Assembly (NCBI GenBank): GCA_900548485.1
Contig: URKL01000052.1
Span: forward strand, 1 to 9,643
Length of the DNA: 9,643 nt
From: an uncultured Succinatimonas sp.
Lineage (GTDB): Bacteria; Pseudomonadota; Gammaproteobacteria; Enterobacterales; Succinivibrionaceae
Reading direction: 5' to 3'
The notes beneath the pieces were generated by a model. It saw only the letters and a list, made by a program, of their open reading frames with translations. It did not search any database and had not been told where the DNA came from. Each line of letters opens with the position of its first letter. The stretch's first letter is position 1. Below, in pieces: positions 1 through 5,642 of the stretch. A program made the position numbers and the translations under genes.

Positions 1-60
1 TCGGCACACTACATCCTCGCACTGAAGTACGAGGTTTTGTGTGCCCAAAATTTGACAAAG
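1..60. repeat. Imperfect palindromic intergenic repeat, copy 1 (intact)
   Basis: This element folds into a two-part hairpin. The outer stem is GGCACAC (3-9) with GTGTGCC (39-45), seven pairs. An unpaired TACAT/TTTT step follows, then an inner stem CCTCG (15-19) with CGAGG (30-34), and a short AC/GT pairing closes around TGAA. It is 47/60 identical to bases 1541-1600 in the same orientation, and similarity stops sharply after base 60. It lies downstream of pdxB. No T-run follows on the + strand, and what follows on the - strand is outside the window, so a terminator role cannot be settled. The element may extend beyond the left edge. It looks like a dispersed REP-like or small MITE-like repeat. 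Confidence 0.65.
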
Positions 61-110
61 CTTATATAACTAGCTTATACAAAAAATAGATAATCACTAA
101 ACCTCGTTTT

Positions 111-1241
111 TTAAGCAATCTCCACACTAAAACCAAGATCTTTAAAAGTCTTAGCATATTCTTTAGGAACATTTCTTAATAATAAAGAGCTTAACTCTCG
201 TCTTTCTCGATAATTAACTCTTAACTTGTCAAAACTCTTACCGTCAGAACAATTATTTTTAAATAAATAGGCATCTGAACGAACATCATAAACGCTAAAG
301 ACCAAACGTGAGATTAAATTCAAATCTAAGAGATTGATTTTACCTATCTTTAATGAAGATAATTCAGCAGTAGGCATTTTATAAGGCAAGGGCTCTGGAA
401 GATTTAAAGCCTTAGCTAAGGAATCAGCTAACATTACACTCGCACGGCGCTTAGATTCATAAGAATAGCCTGCAATATGCGCTGTAGCCCCTTGTAGATA
501 CGGCAATAGTTCTCTTACTTGAATTTCAGGCTCACCTTCAAAAACATCACACCAAACTTTTAGATTAGCACCTGAAGATAAAACCTCATATAAAGCTTGA
601 TTGTCTACAACAGATCCACGTGAAGCATTGATAACAAAAGTCCCTGCTTTTAAGCTAGATAAACGCTCCTTATTTAACATATGATAAGTCTTATCAATAC
701 CTTCTTTTTGTAAAGGCACATGGAAACTTACAAAATCACAAGCTAAAGCTTCTTCTAAGCTGGCATTACAACTTTTATCGCCATTTCTAAAACGCGGAGG
801 ATCATTTTTTACAACTCTCAAATCCAAAGCTTGTGCTTTTTGACAAACCTGAGAGCCTGTATATCCACAGCCGACAATACCTATACTTTTGCCATTAAAA
901 TCAATACTATATCTTTGCGCTAAAACTAATAATACAGAAAGTACATAATCGCCGACACTTTCACAATTAGATCCAGGAGCATTATCGAAGGCAATGTGAT
1001 GCTGTTTTAAAAGCTCAGTATCAATATGATCTGTTCCAGCTGTGGCAGTACCAACAAAACGCAATTTATCCGCTTTAGCTAAAAGCTGTTCGTTTACCTT
1101 TGTAACAGATCTAATAATTAAAGCATCGATCCCCTCTAAATCATCACTTACAATCTGACGACCAGCTTTTAACAAAACCTCTCCATATTGAGAGAAAACC
1201 TCTTTAGCATTAGGTAAAGCCGCATCAGCTAAAATTCGCAT
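111..1241 (-). CDS. pdxB: Erythronate-4-phosphate dehydrogenase
   Basis: PdxB is a cytoplasmic NAD-dependent dehydrogenase that oxidises 4-phospho-D-erythronate to 2-oxo-3-hydroxy-4-phosphobutanoate, the second step of the DXP-dependent pyridoxal 5'-phosphate pathway. The 376 residues match the usual length (E. coli 378). The fold is that of D-2-hydroxyacid dehydrogenases: an N-terminal catalytic part including TATAGTDH (65-72), a Rossmann motif GCGYTG (124-129), then the catalytic trio Arg208 (NASRGS), Glu237 (EGEPE) and His255 (AHIAGYS). The C-terminal dimerisation domain typical of PdxB is present (VYDVR 317-321; FDKLRVNYRERRELSSL about 337-353). This domain separates it from SerA and other relatives. 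The start is supported by AAGGAG (1247-1252) five bases before the ATG. It is transcribed divergently from purT. No intrinsic terminator is evident between its stop and the left edge. Confidence 0.96.
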   Translation of the reverse strand: MRILADAALPNAKEVFSQYGEVLLKAGRQIVSDDLEGIDALIIRSVTKVNEQLLAKADKLRFVGTATAGTDHIDTELLKQHHIAFDNAPGSNCESVGDYVLSVLLVLAQRYSIDFNGKSIGIVGCGYTGSQVCQKAQALDLRVVKNDPPRFRNGDKSCNASLEEALACDFVSFHVPLQKEGIDKTYHMLNKERLSSLKAGTFVINASRGSVVDNQALYEVLSSGANLKVWCDVFEGEPEIQVRELLPYLQGATAHIAGYSYESKRRASVMLADSLAKALNLPEPLPYKMPTAELSSLKIGKINLLDLNLISRLVFSVYDVRSDAYLFKNNCSDGKSFDKLRVNYRERRELSSLLLRNVPKEYAKTFKDLGFSVEIA

Positions 1242-1289
1242 AAAAGCTCCTTACAAAACATAGTAATATCAGCGTCACAACTAATTTTT

Positions 1290-1309
1290 TTAATATCATT
1301 CCATATTAA
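1290..1309. promoter_or_regulatory. Inverted repeat upstream of pdxB, possible operator
   Basis: TTAATAT (1290-1296) and ATATTAA (1303-1309) form a perfect seven-base inverted repeat around a six-base centre, ending about 49 bases before the pdxB start. The spacing suits a dimeric regulator. The arms are entirely A and T in an AT-rich region, so chance occurrence is quite possible, and no regulator is implied by the sequence. Confidence 0.25.
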
Positions 1310-1424
1310 CACCTGCTATTACTTCATTAAAAAAATAAGTATTTATATCTCAAAAAATTTCGATAAAAATCAAAATATTGCCCCATTATGTTAAAAAATG
1401 ACCTTAGAACACAATTTATAAATG

Positions 1425-1449
1425 ACTTCGTTCTCTTTCTAAATGAAGT
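1425..1449. repeat. Small hairpin in the pdxB-purT intergenic region
   Basis: ACTTCGTT (1425-1432) pairs with AATGAAGT (1442-1449) if one G-U pair is allowed, leaving a nine-base loop. No T-run follows it on either strand, so it is not a canonical terminator. Function unknown. Confidence 0.3.
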
Positions 1450-1540
1450 AAGATCAAGTTAAGACTGAGCACCTATTCCAATTATTAAGCAATATATAGA
1501 ACAGCAGAACATACAGGATTAGCAAAATTTCGTTTTCTAA

Positions 1541-1600
1541 TCGATACACTACATTCTTAAACTAAAATACAGGGTTTTGTGTGCCTAAAATTTAATAAAG
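1541..1600. repeat. Imperfect palindromic intergenic repeat, copy 2 (diverged)
   Basis: This is a direct-orientation relative of bases 1-60, aligning without gaps at 47/60. Of the 13 differences 12 are transitions, and 11 of those change G or C in copy 1 to A or T here. Taken as + strand RNA, 10 of the 12 main stem pairs of copy 1 can still form: three become U-G pairs and one C-G pair (18/31 of copy 1) becomes U-A. Two pairs are lost. It lies just upstream of the presumed purT promoter, so a purT transcript starting there would not contain it. Confidence 0.6.
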
Positions 1601-1637
1601 AGTGATTGCTTTTAAATTAGCTTTAAAAAAAAGAATG

Positions 1638-1643
1638 TATAAT
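1638..1643 (+). promoter_or_regulatory. Probable -10 element of the purT operon
   Basis: A perfect TATAAT lies 31 bases upstream of the purT start codon, directly preceded by TG. No convincing -35 hexamer sits 16-18 bases upstream (AATTAG at 1615-1620 is the in-phase hexamer and is poor), so the promoter may depend on the TG-like extension or on an activator. Transcription would run into purT and the two genes behind it. Confidence 0.5.
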
Positions 1644-1674
1644 AATGGCGATTTAACTTAATCGAGGAATTATT

Positions 1675-2877
1675 ATGTCTGTGTCAACTGCAATTACCAC
1701 CGATTACCTAAAACCGGGAACTACAGCCCTTCTCTTAGGTTCAGGTGAGCTTGGCAAAGAGGTCGCCATTGAACTTATTCGTTATGGCATCAATATTGTA
1801 GCCTGTGATCGTTATGCAAATGCTCCTGCTATGAGCGTAGCTCAACAACACGCTGTAATTGATATGCGTGATCCGGTTGCCCTGGAAAAACTTATCCTCC
1901 AGGTCAATCCTGACTATATCATTCCTGAAATCGAAGCTATTGCTACTGAGGTTTTGGAAAAGGTAGAACATGAAGGCTTTAATGTTGTTCCATCAGCACA
2001 TGCAGCTAATGTAACCATGAATCGTGAAGCTATTCGTACCTTAGCTGCTGAAGAGCTCAATCTCCCTACCTCAGCCTATTTTTTTGCTTCTTCTGTTGAA
2101 GAGATCGAAGAAAACATTGAAAAAGTTGGTTTCCCTTGCATTATGAAACCAGTTATGAGCTCCTCAGGTAAAGGTCAGAGCTTATTAAGAAGCACTGAAG
2201 ATATCGCTTCTAGCTTTAAGCTTGCTTGCGAAAATGGTCGTGGTGGAAAAAACCGCGTTATTGTTGAAGGTTTCGTCAAATTCGATCGCGAAATTACTCT
2301 CTTAACCGTAAGCGCTGTTGATGGTATTCACTTCTGCAAGCCGATTGGACACCATCAGGTAAATGGCGATTATCACGAATCCTGGCAGCCTGAAATTCTC
2401 AATGATGAAATTTTATTAGAATGCAAACGTATCGCATCCTCTGTAGTCAGAGGCTTAGGTGGTTACGGTATCTTTGGTGTTGAGCTCTTTATTGCTGGAA
2501 ATAAGGTAATTTTCTCTGAGTTATCTCCACGCCCTCATGATACCGGTATGGTTACAATGATATCTCAAGATCAATCCGAATTTTCCTTACATGTTCGCGC
2601 CCTTTTAGGCTTGCCAATTGGAAAAATCACCTTTATCGGACCTTCTGCATCAGCTGCTATATTACCTAATGGGGATGGCAATCGCGTAACCTTTGATGGT
2701 TTAAATGAAGCTTTATCCGTAAGTCCTTCTTCACAAATTCGCATTTTTGGTAAACCTGAGATCCACGGTGAAAGACGTATGGCTGTCTGCTTATGCCGTG
2801 ACGAAAGCGTTGAAAATGCTTTAGAGAATGTTAAGAAGATGCGCTCTGAACTTAAGATCAGCATTTCAAAGGAGTAA
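1675..2877 (+). CDS. purT: Formate-dependent phosphoribosylglycinamide formyltransferase (GAR transformylase 2)
   Basis: PurT uses ATP and formate to convert GAR to formyl-GAR, the folate-independent form of the third step of purine synthesis, in the cytoplasm. The 400 residues (E. coli 392) follow the family throughout. The N-terminal nucleotide-binding motif is LLGSGELGKEV (20-30). DRYANAPAM (45-53) and IPEIEAIAT (83-91) are family hallmarks. The ATP-grasp domain has KPVMSSSGKGQ (158-168), and the Mg2+ ligands are Glu270 (GVELF) and Glu282 in SELSPRPHDTGM. The C-terminal part ends with RIFGKPEIHGERR (356-368). The start is supported by GAGG (1664-1667) seven bases before the ATG. It is the first gene of a tight three-gene operon. 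Use of formate suits an organism that makes formate by fermentation, which is inference. Confidence 0.97.
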   Translation: MSVSTAITTDYLKPGTTALLLGSGELGKEVAIELIRYGINIVACDRYANAPAMSVAQQHAVIDMRDPVALEKLILQVNPDYIIPEIEAIATEVLEKVEHEGFNVVPSAHAANVTMNREAIRTLAAEELNLPTSAYFFASSVEEIEENIEKVGFPCIMKPVMSSSGKGQSLLRSTEDIASSFKLACENGRGGKNRVIVEGFVKFDREITLLTVSAVDGIHFCKPIGHHQVNGDYHESWQPEILNDEILLECKRIASSVVRGLGGYGIFGVELFIAGNKVIFSELSPRPHDTGMVTMISQDQSEFSLHVRALLGLPIGKITFIGPSASAAILPNGDGNRVTFDGLNEALSVSPSSQIRIFGKPEIHGERRMAVCLCRDESVENALENVKKMRSELKISISKE

Positions 2878-2880
2878 TTG

Positions 2881-3072
2881 ATGGCATCGCTTAGCAACTT
2901 TGAAAATATGGATCCCTATATCCTATTATCAGCAGTAAATATGCGTCTGCGCGATCAATACTCATCCTTAGAAGATCTATGTGCCTCTGAGGAGATCTCA
3001 AAAGAAAAATTGCTAGAAGTATTAGCAAAATGTGGCTTTACTTATAATGAAGATCAACGTCAGTTTAAGTAA
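2881..3072 (+). CDS. DUF4250 family small protein
   Basis: This 63-residue protein has the conserved pattern that I recognise as DUF4250: DPYILLSAVNMRLRDQYSSL (11-30), then DLC (32-34), and an aromatic C-terminal end, GFTYNEDQRQF (52-62). The family's function is unknown. It has no signal peptide or membrane segment. The predicted structure is mainly helical, and the LCASEEISKEKLLEVLAKCGF stretch suggests a small helix-turn-helix-like fold, but that is a guess. The reading frame opens at TTG 2878, but ATG 2881 is the better start because AAGGAG (2869-2874) lies six bases before it. It begins three bases after the purT stop, with its ribosome site inside purT, and its stop overlaps the next start by one base (TAATG). 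Confidence 0.85.
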   Translation: MASLSNFENMDPYILLSAVNMRLRDQYSSLEDLCASEEISKEKLLEVLAKCGFTYNEDQRQFK

Positions 3073-4289
3073 TGCTTAGATCTTTATTCTTACTTCCCCA
3101 AGAAGTGACGCCCTTTGGTCTTAAAGGGCGTCTTGGGGCTTTAAATTATCAAAGAGCTGTCGATCTCAATACAAATGCAGATCTACAGTCACTTTATTGC
3201 CAACTTCCTGAGCGTTTTTTACCTCATCCACGTTATTGCTTTTTAAATGCACTAAATCCTTTTTTATGCAAAAAAGCTCTCTTAGAATCACAATTTTATG
3301 ATGCCTGCCAGGAACTTATTCATAATTGCGACTTAAATATTACCTGGTCAGCTCGTCCCTTAAAAACTTTTTTACCAACAAGATTAAGACTCTGTAAAGA
3401 AGAGCCTTTTTATGCAGATACTGTTGCTCTTTTAGATATTTGTACTCTTTTACATGCAATAAATATTTTTGATGATGCTAAGTTAAAAGTACAACAAGGA
3501 TTATTAGTAACAGCTAAAAATTTAGGTTTTAAAGGCGATCTTGATAAGCATAAGCTTATATCTAAGATGAATGCCTTAATTTTTTTAAGTCATAAGGCTT
3601 TAGAAATCTCTCCTAAGCTCTTTAGTTTCATGGCAAAAACTTTCTCTGAGCAAACAAAAAGCCTCAAAAAATCTATCTTTGATAAAAAGCCCCAGATCTT
3701 AGTTGATCGTTTGGGCTCTTTAAATCTGATCTTGCCTTTAGAACTTGTTGGTTTTAAGCTTAAAATTATAAAACTTGCAGAGGAAGATTGTTTCATTGAT
3801 GAAATCGATCTTTGCGATAGACCATTGATAGCTCCATATACTGTACTTACAGCAAAAAGGCAACAAAGCTTAAATTTTGATTTAAATAAAGCTTTATTAT
3901 CAATTTCTGAAGCTTATGAGCACCTAAATGATCTTTATGTAAAAAAGACTTTTAATCTTGAGGAGAGTTTTTTCAAAAAGCTTAATCGATACGATCTAAA
4001 GCTTTATCATACCTTATCAAGAAGTGGCTTTAATGTCGCTCCTATCCCGCAAGCTTCAGATTTTTTTAAAAACTGGATCTTATTATGCCGTGGTGATAAT
4101 TTCCGTACTGAACTTATTGATACTGAATATCAACATTATATAGAACTCTCAAAGAATTCATTAAAACAACAAGTTGACAGCTATAGCCAAGAAATTGAAG
4201 CCTTAGCGCAAATCATCGACGAAAATAACGCTGATGATTTACATTTAGCTCAAGCTCTAATTCAATATCCTAAATCATTGGACTATTAA
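3072..4289 (+). CDS. Hypothetical protein, unrecognised family, coupled to purT-DUF4250
   Basis: I do not recognise this 405-residue protein. It appears soluble: no signal peptide, no clear membrane segment, mixed helical content, many Lys, Leu and Phe, and 10 Cys (43, 56, 66, 79, 86, 108, 124, 240, 248, 339), seven of them in the first 125 residues but not in CxxC pairs. Residues 358-385 look like a long charged helix. No nucleotide-binding or catalytic motif stands out. The ATG overlaps the stop of the DUF4250 gene (TAATG), no Shine-Dalgarno site precedes it, and the next in-frame Met is residue 166, so translation probably depends on the upstream gene. The long uninterrupted frame and operon position make it a real gene. 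It may be lineage-specific. Confidence 0.8.
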   Translation: MLRSLFLLPQEVTPFGLKGRLGALNYQRAVDLNTNADLQSLYCQLPERFLPHPRYCFLNALNPFLCKKALLESQFYDACQELIHNCDLNITWSARPLKTFLPTRLRLCKEEPFYADTVALLDICTLLHAINIFDDAKLKVQQGLLVTAKNLGFKGDLDKHKLISKMNALIFLSHKALEISPKLFSFMAKTFSEQTKSLKKSIFDKKPQILVDRLGSLNLILPLELVGFKLKIIKLAEEDCFIDEIDLCDRPLIAPYTVLTAKRQQSLNFDLNKALLSISEAYEHLNDLYVKKTFNLEESFFKKLNRYDLKLYHTLSRSGFNVAPIPQASDFFKNWILLCRGDNFRTELIDTEYQHYIELSKNSLKQQVDSYSQEIEALAQIIDENNADDLHLAQALIQYPKSLDY

Positions 4290-4407
4290 ATTGGCTGTAT
4301 ATCCACAGTTTGTACATAAGAAGACAGCCTAGGAATGTCTGTTATCTTTAGATATATGACCGCATTTTAGATACTTCCGGTATCTATCAAATACCGCTCT
4401 TTGAAGC
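4290..4407. other. Convergent intergenic DNA with small dyads
   Basis: Several short perfect dyads crowd this stretch. GGCTGT (4293-4298) can pair with ACAGCC (4324-4329). AGACA (4322-4326) can pair with TGTCT (4336-4340) around a CCTAGG core. TAGATAC (4368-4374) pairs with GTATCTA (4380-4386) over a five-base loop, and part of its right arm can instead pair as GGTAT (4379-4383) with ATACC (4391-4395). None is followed by a T-run. They lie after the stop of the 405-aa gene and may form its transcript end or processing signals. Confidence 0.4.
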
Positions 4408-4439
4408 AGTCACACCCTCCTATATAGGAGGGTGTGACT
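4408..4439. repeat. Perfect 32-bp palindrome between convergent genes
   Basis: The arms AGTCACACCCTCC (4408-4420) and GGAGGGTGTGACT (4427-4439) are exact complements around TATATA, giving a 14-pair stem with a four-base loop. It lies 14 bases beyond the stop of the LysR gene and 118 bases beyond the stop of the 405-aa gene. The position suggests a two-way transcript end, but neither side has a T-tract (TTAACTG on the + side, GCTTCAAAG on the - side), so it is not a canonical intrinsic terminator. A binding site for a dimeric protein or an mRNA-protecting hairpin are alternatives. Confidence 0.75.
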
Positions 4440-4453
4440 TAACTGAGAGATTA

Positions 4454-5338
4454 TTAGCAATTACAGAACTTAATAAGTTCCTTAATAAAAAGCTCTGATG
4501 CTTGAGAGCGAGCTAATACTGATTTCCAAGCAATATTTAAATTACGTCTAACCTCAGGTTTAAAAGGTACAAAGGCCAGATAGTTATCTTCTAAATTGCA
4601 TACACCATCAATCCCTAAAGCAATACCTAAACCAGCTTCAACGCTTGCTGTAGCTGAATTACTTTGATTGAAAGTGGCTACCACATCTAAATCTTCAAAA
4701 TTAACATCAGAAAGACCATTTATGGTCTTACTTACCATGCGTTCTTTATGTAAAACTAACGGATAATGATAAATGTCTTTATGATCAGCATACCCCTTTT
4801 TAAATAAAGGATGATCTTTTCTAACAATTAATCCTAAATTATCACTTTGTGGTAATTTAACATGTTCAAAATATGGCACATCATAGGAATCTAAAAAGAC
4901 ACCAAAATCCAAAATACCCTTATCTAAAAATTCTCTAACCTCTTTATAAGAAGTTGAGTGTAACTCAAATGTAACGTGAGGATACTTAGCTCGGAAAGCC
5001 GTCATAAGCTTTGTTATGAACTTAAGATTAGGGGTCTCGGTTACACCAACGCTGATACAGCCTGAGATGCTACTTGCATCACTATTGATCTCATTTACAG
5101 CAATCGAAGCTAAGCTTATAAGCTCATTAGCCCTCCTGTGTAAGATCCTTCCTTTATCCGTAAGACTAATACGATGCTTACGATTACCTCTAACAAAAAG
5201 CTTTACATGAAGCTCCTCTTCAAGATCCATAAGTTGTCGAGATAGAGTAGGCTGTGATAAATGCAAAACTTCAGCAGCTTTTGAGATGCTCTCCTCTTCT
5301 ACAACTTTAAGAAAATAGCGCAGTACTCTTAAGTCCAT
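4454..5338 (-). CDS. LysR-family transcriptional regulator
   Basis: This 294-residue protein has the standard LysR layout. An N-terminal winged helix-turn-helix starts at MDLRVLRYFLKVVEEESISK and has its recognition helix at SQPTLSRQLMDLE (28-40), then the wing (GNRKHRISLT, 51-60) and a linker helix to about 87. A periplasmic-binding-protein-like effector domain runs from about 91 to 290 (CISVGVTETPN; later NSATASVEAGLGIALG, 227-242). The inducer cannot be read from the sequence. It is not CysB by its N-terminus or length; the RVLRYF and QPTLSRQL style is frequent in anaerobic Firmicutes. GGGAG (5344-5348) precedes the ATG by five bases, and the gene ends with tandem TAA codons. It lies downstream of topA behind a terminator, so it probably has its own promoter. 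No adjacent divergent target gene is present. Confidence 0.93.
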   Translation of the reverse strand: MDLRVLRYFLKVVEEESISKAAEVLHLSQPTLSRQLMDLEEELHVKLFVRGNRKHRISLTDKGRILHRRANELISLASIAVNEINSDASSISGCISVGVTETPNLKFITKLMTAFRAKYPHVTFELHSTSYKEVREFLDKGILDFGVFLDSYDVPYFEHVKLPQSDNLGLIVRKDHPLFKKGYADHKDIYHYPLVLHKERMVSKTINGLSDVNFEDLDVVATFNQSNSATASVEAGLGIALGIDGVCNLEDNYLAFVPFKPEVRRNLNIAWKSVLARSQASELFIKELIKFCNC

Positions 5339-5351
5339 TAAAACTCCCTAC

Positions 5352-5397
5352 AGGCAATTATTTTATATATGCAACTTAATAATTTTTATAATTGCCT
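5352..5397 (-). promoter_or_regulatory. Ten-base perfect inverted repeat upstream of the LysR gene, possible autoregulatory operator
   Basis: AGGCAATTAT (5352-5361) and ATAATTGCCT (5388-5397) are exact complements separated by 26 bases. The nearer arm starts 14 bases before the LysR start codon, and a possible -10 (TATAAA, 5362-5367) lies between the arms. LysR regulators usually control their own genes through paired dyad sites close to the promoter, which fits, but binding by this protein is inference. Confidence 0.45.
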
Positions 5398-5439
5398 AAG
5401 ACCTTACTTATGAAATAATATTATATTTTTTGTTGCATA
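5368..5439 (-). promoter_or_regulatory. Second, wider inverted repeat upstream of the LysR gene
   Basis: TATGCAAC (5368-5375) and GTTGCATA (5432-5439) are exact complements with 56 bases between. The first arm sits inside the 5352-5397 repeat. Together they form an interleaved set of four half-sites, which could reflect tetramer binding or DNA looping, or be chance in AT-rich DNA. Confidence 0.3.
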
Positions 5440-5577
5440 CAATCTAATTTTAGTTAATTTATCACAATAATAAACTTATTAAAAAATATTTGATCAAATT
5501 ATCGCCTTTTATTTCAAATAATTTTGTGAAAAACTAACAAAAGTCAAAATTTTTTGTCAAAAAATTATTATTTTTAT

Positions 5578-5613
5578 AAAAAAAGAGTTCTATACCACGG
5601 GCATAGAACTCTT
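5578..5613 (-). terminator. Intrinsic terminator of the topA operon
   Basis: An 11-pair perfect stem, AAGAGTTCTAT (5583-5593) with ATAGAACTCTT (5603-5613), encloses a nine-base loop. On the - strand it is followed by a T-run (seven Ts at 5584-5578 counting two at the stem base), the canonical rho-independent form. It lies 29 bases beyond the topA stop. The + strand side is followed by A residues, so it works in one direction. Confidence 0.9.
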
Positions 5614-5642
5614 AAAAAAATTTAGCTTTTTATAAAAAATTA

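Larger units (their letters stand above)
1242..1674. other. 433-bp divergent intergenic region between pdxB and purT
   Basis: This AT-rich stretch holds no supportable gene on either strand. It contains an inverted repeat close to pdxB (1290-1309), a hairpin (1425-1449), the second copy of the palindromic repeat (1541-1600) and the likely purT promoter (-10 at 1638-1643). I saw no PurR-type operator (ACGCAAACG-like dyad), no riboswitch fold that I recognise and no tRNA. The size is generous for two divergent promoters, so a small RNA here cannot be excluded. Confidence 0.6.
5339..5577. other. AT-rich upstream region of the LysR gene
   Basis: This is most of the 304-bp gap between topA and the LysR gene. 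It holds no supportable gene. Near the LysR start are two inverted repeats (5352-5397 and 5368-5439). The rest is very A/T-rich, with a palindrome ATAATATTAT (5415-5424) and a short direct repeat GTCAAAA (5543-5549 and 5556-5562). A TATAAA (5362-5367, - strand) could serve as -10, but no good -35 is visible. The gap ends at the topA terminator. Confidence 0.5.

Noticed and set aside
1..60. Palindromic repeat copy 1 as the pdxB terminator
   Set aside because: The stem is good, but no T-run is visible on the + side, the - side lies outside the window, and a relative of the element sits upstream of purT where no terminator is expected.
1541..1674. Purine riboswitch or PurR operator upstream of purT
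   Set aside because: No conserved purine aptamer core or ACGCAAACGTTTGCGT-like operator could be found by eye.
2571..2897. 108-aa - strand frame opposite the purT 3' end
   Set aside because: It is antisense to well-conserved purT sequence and shows no protein likeness.
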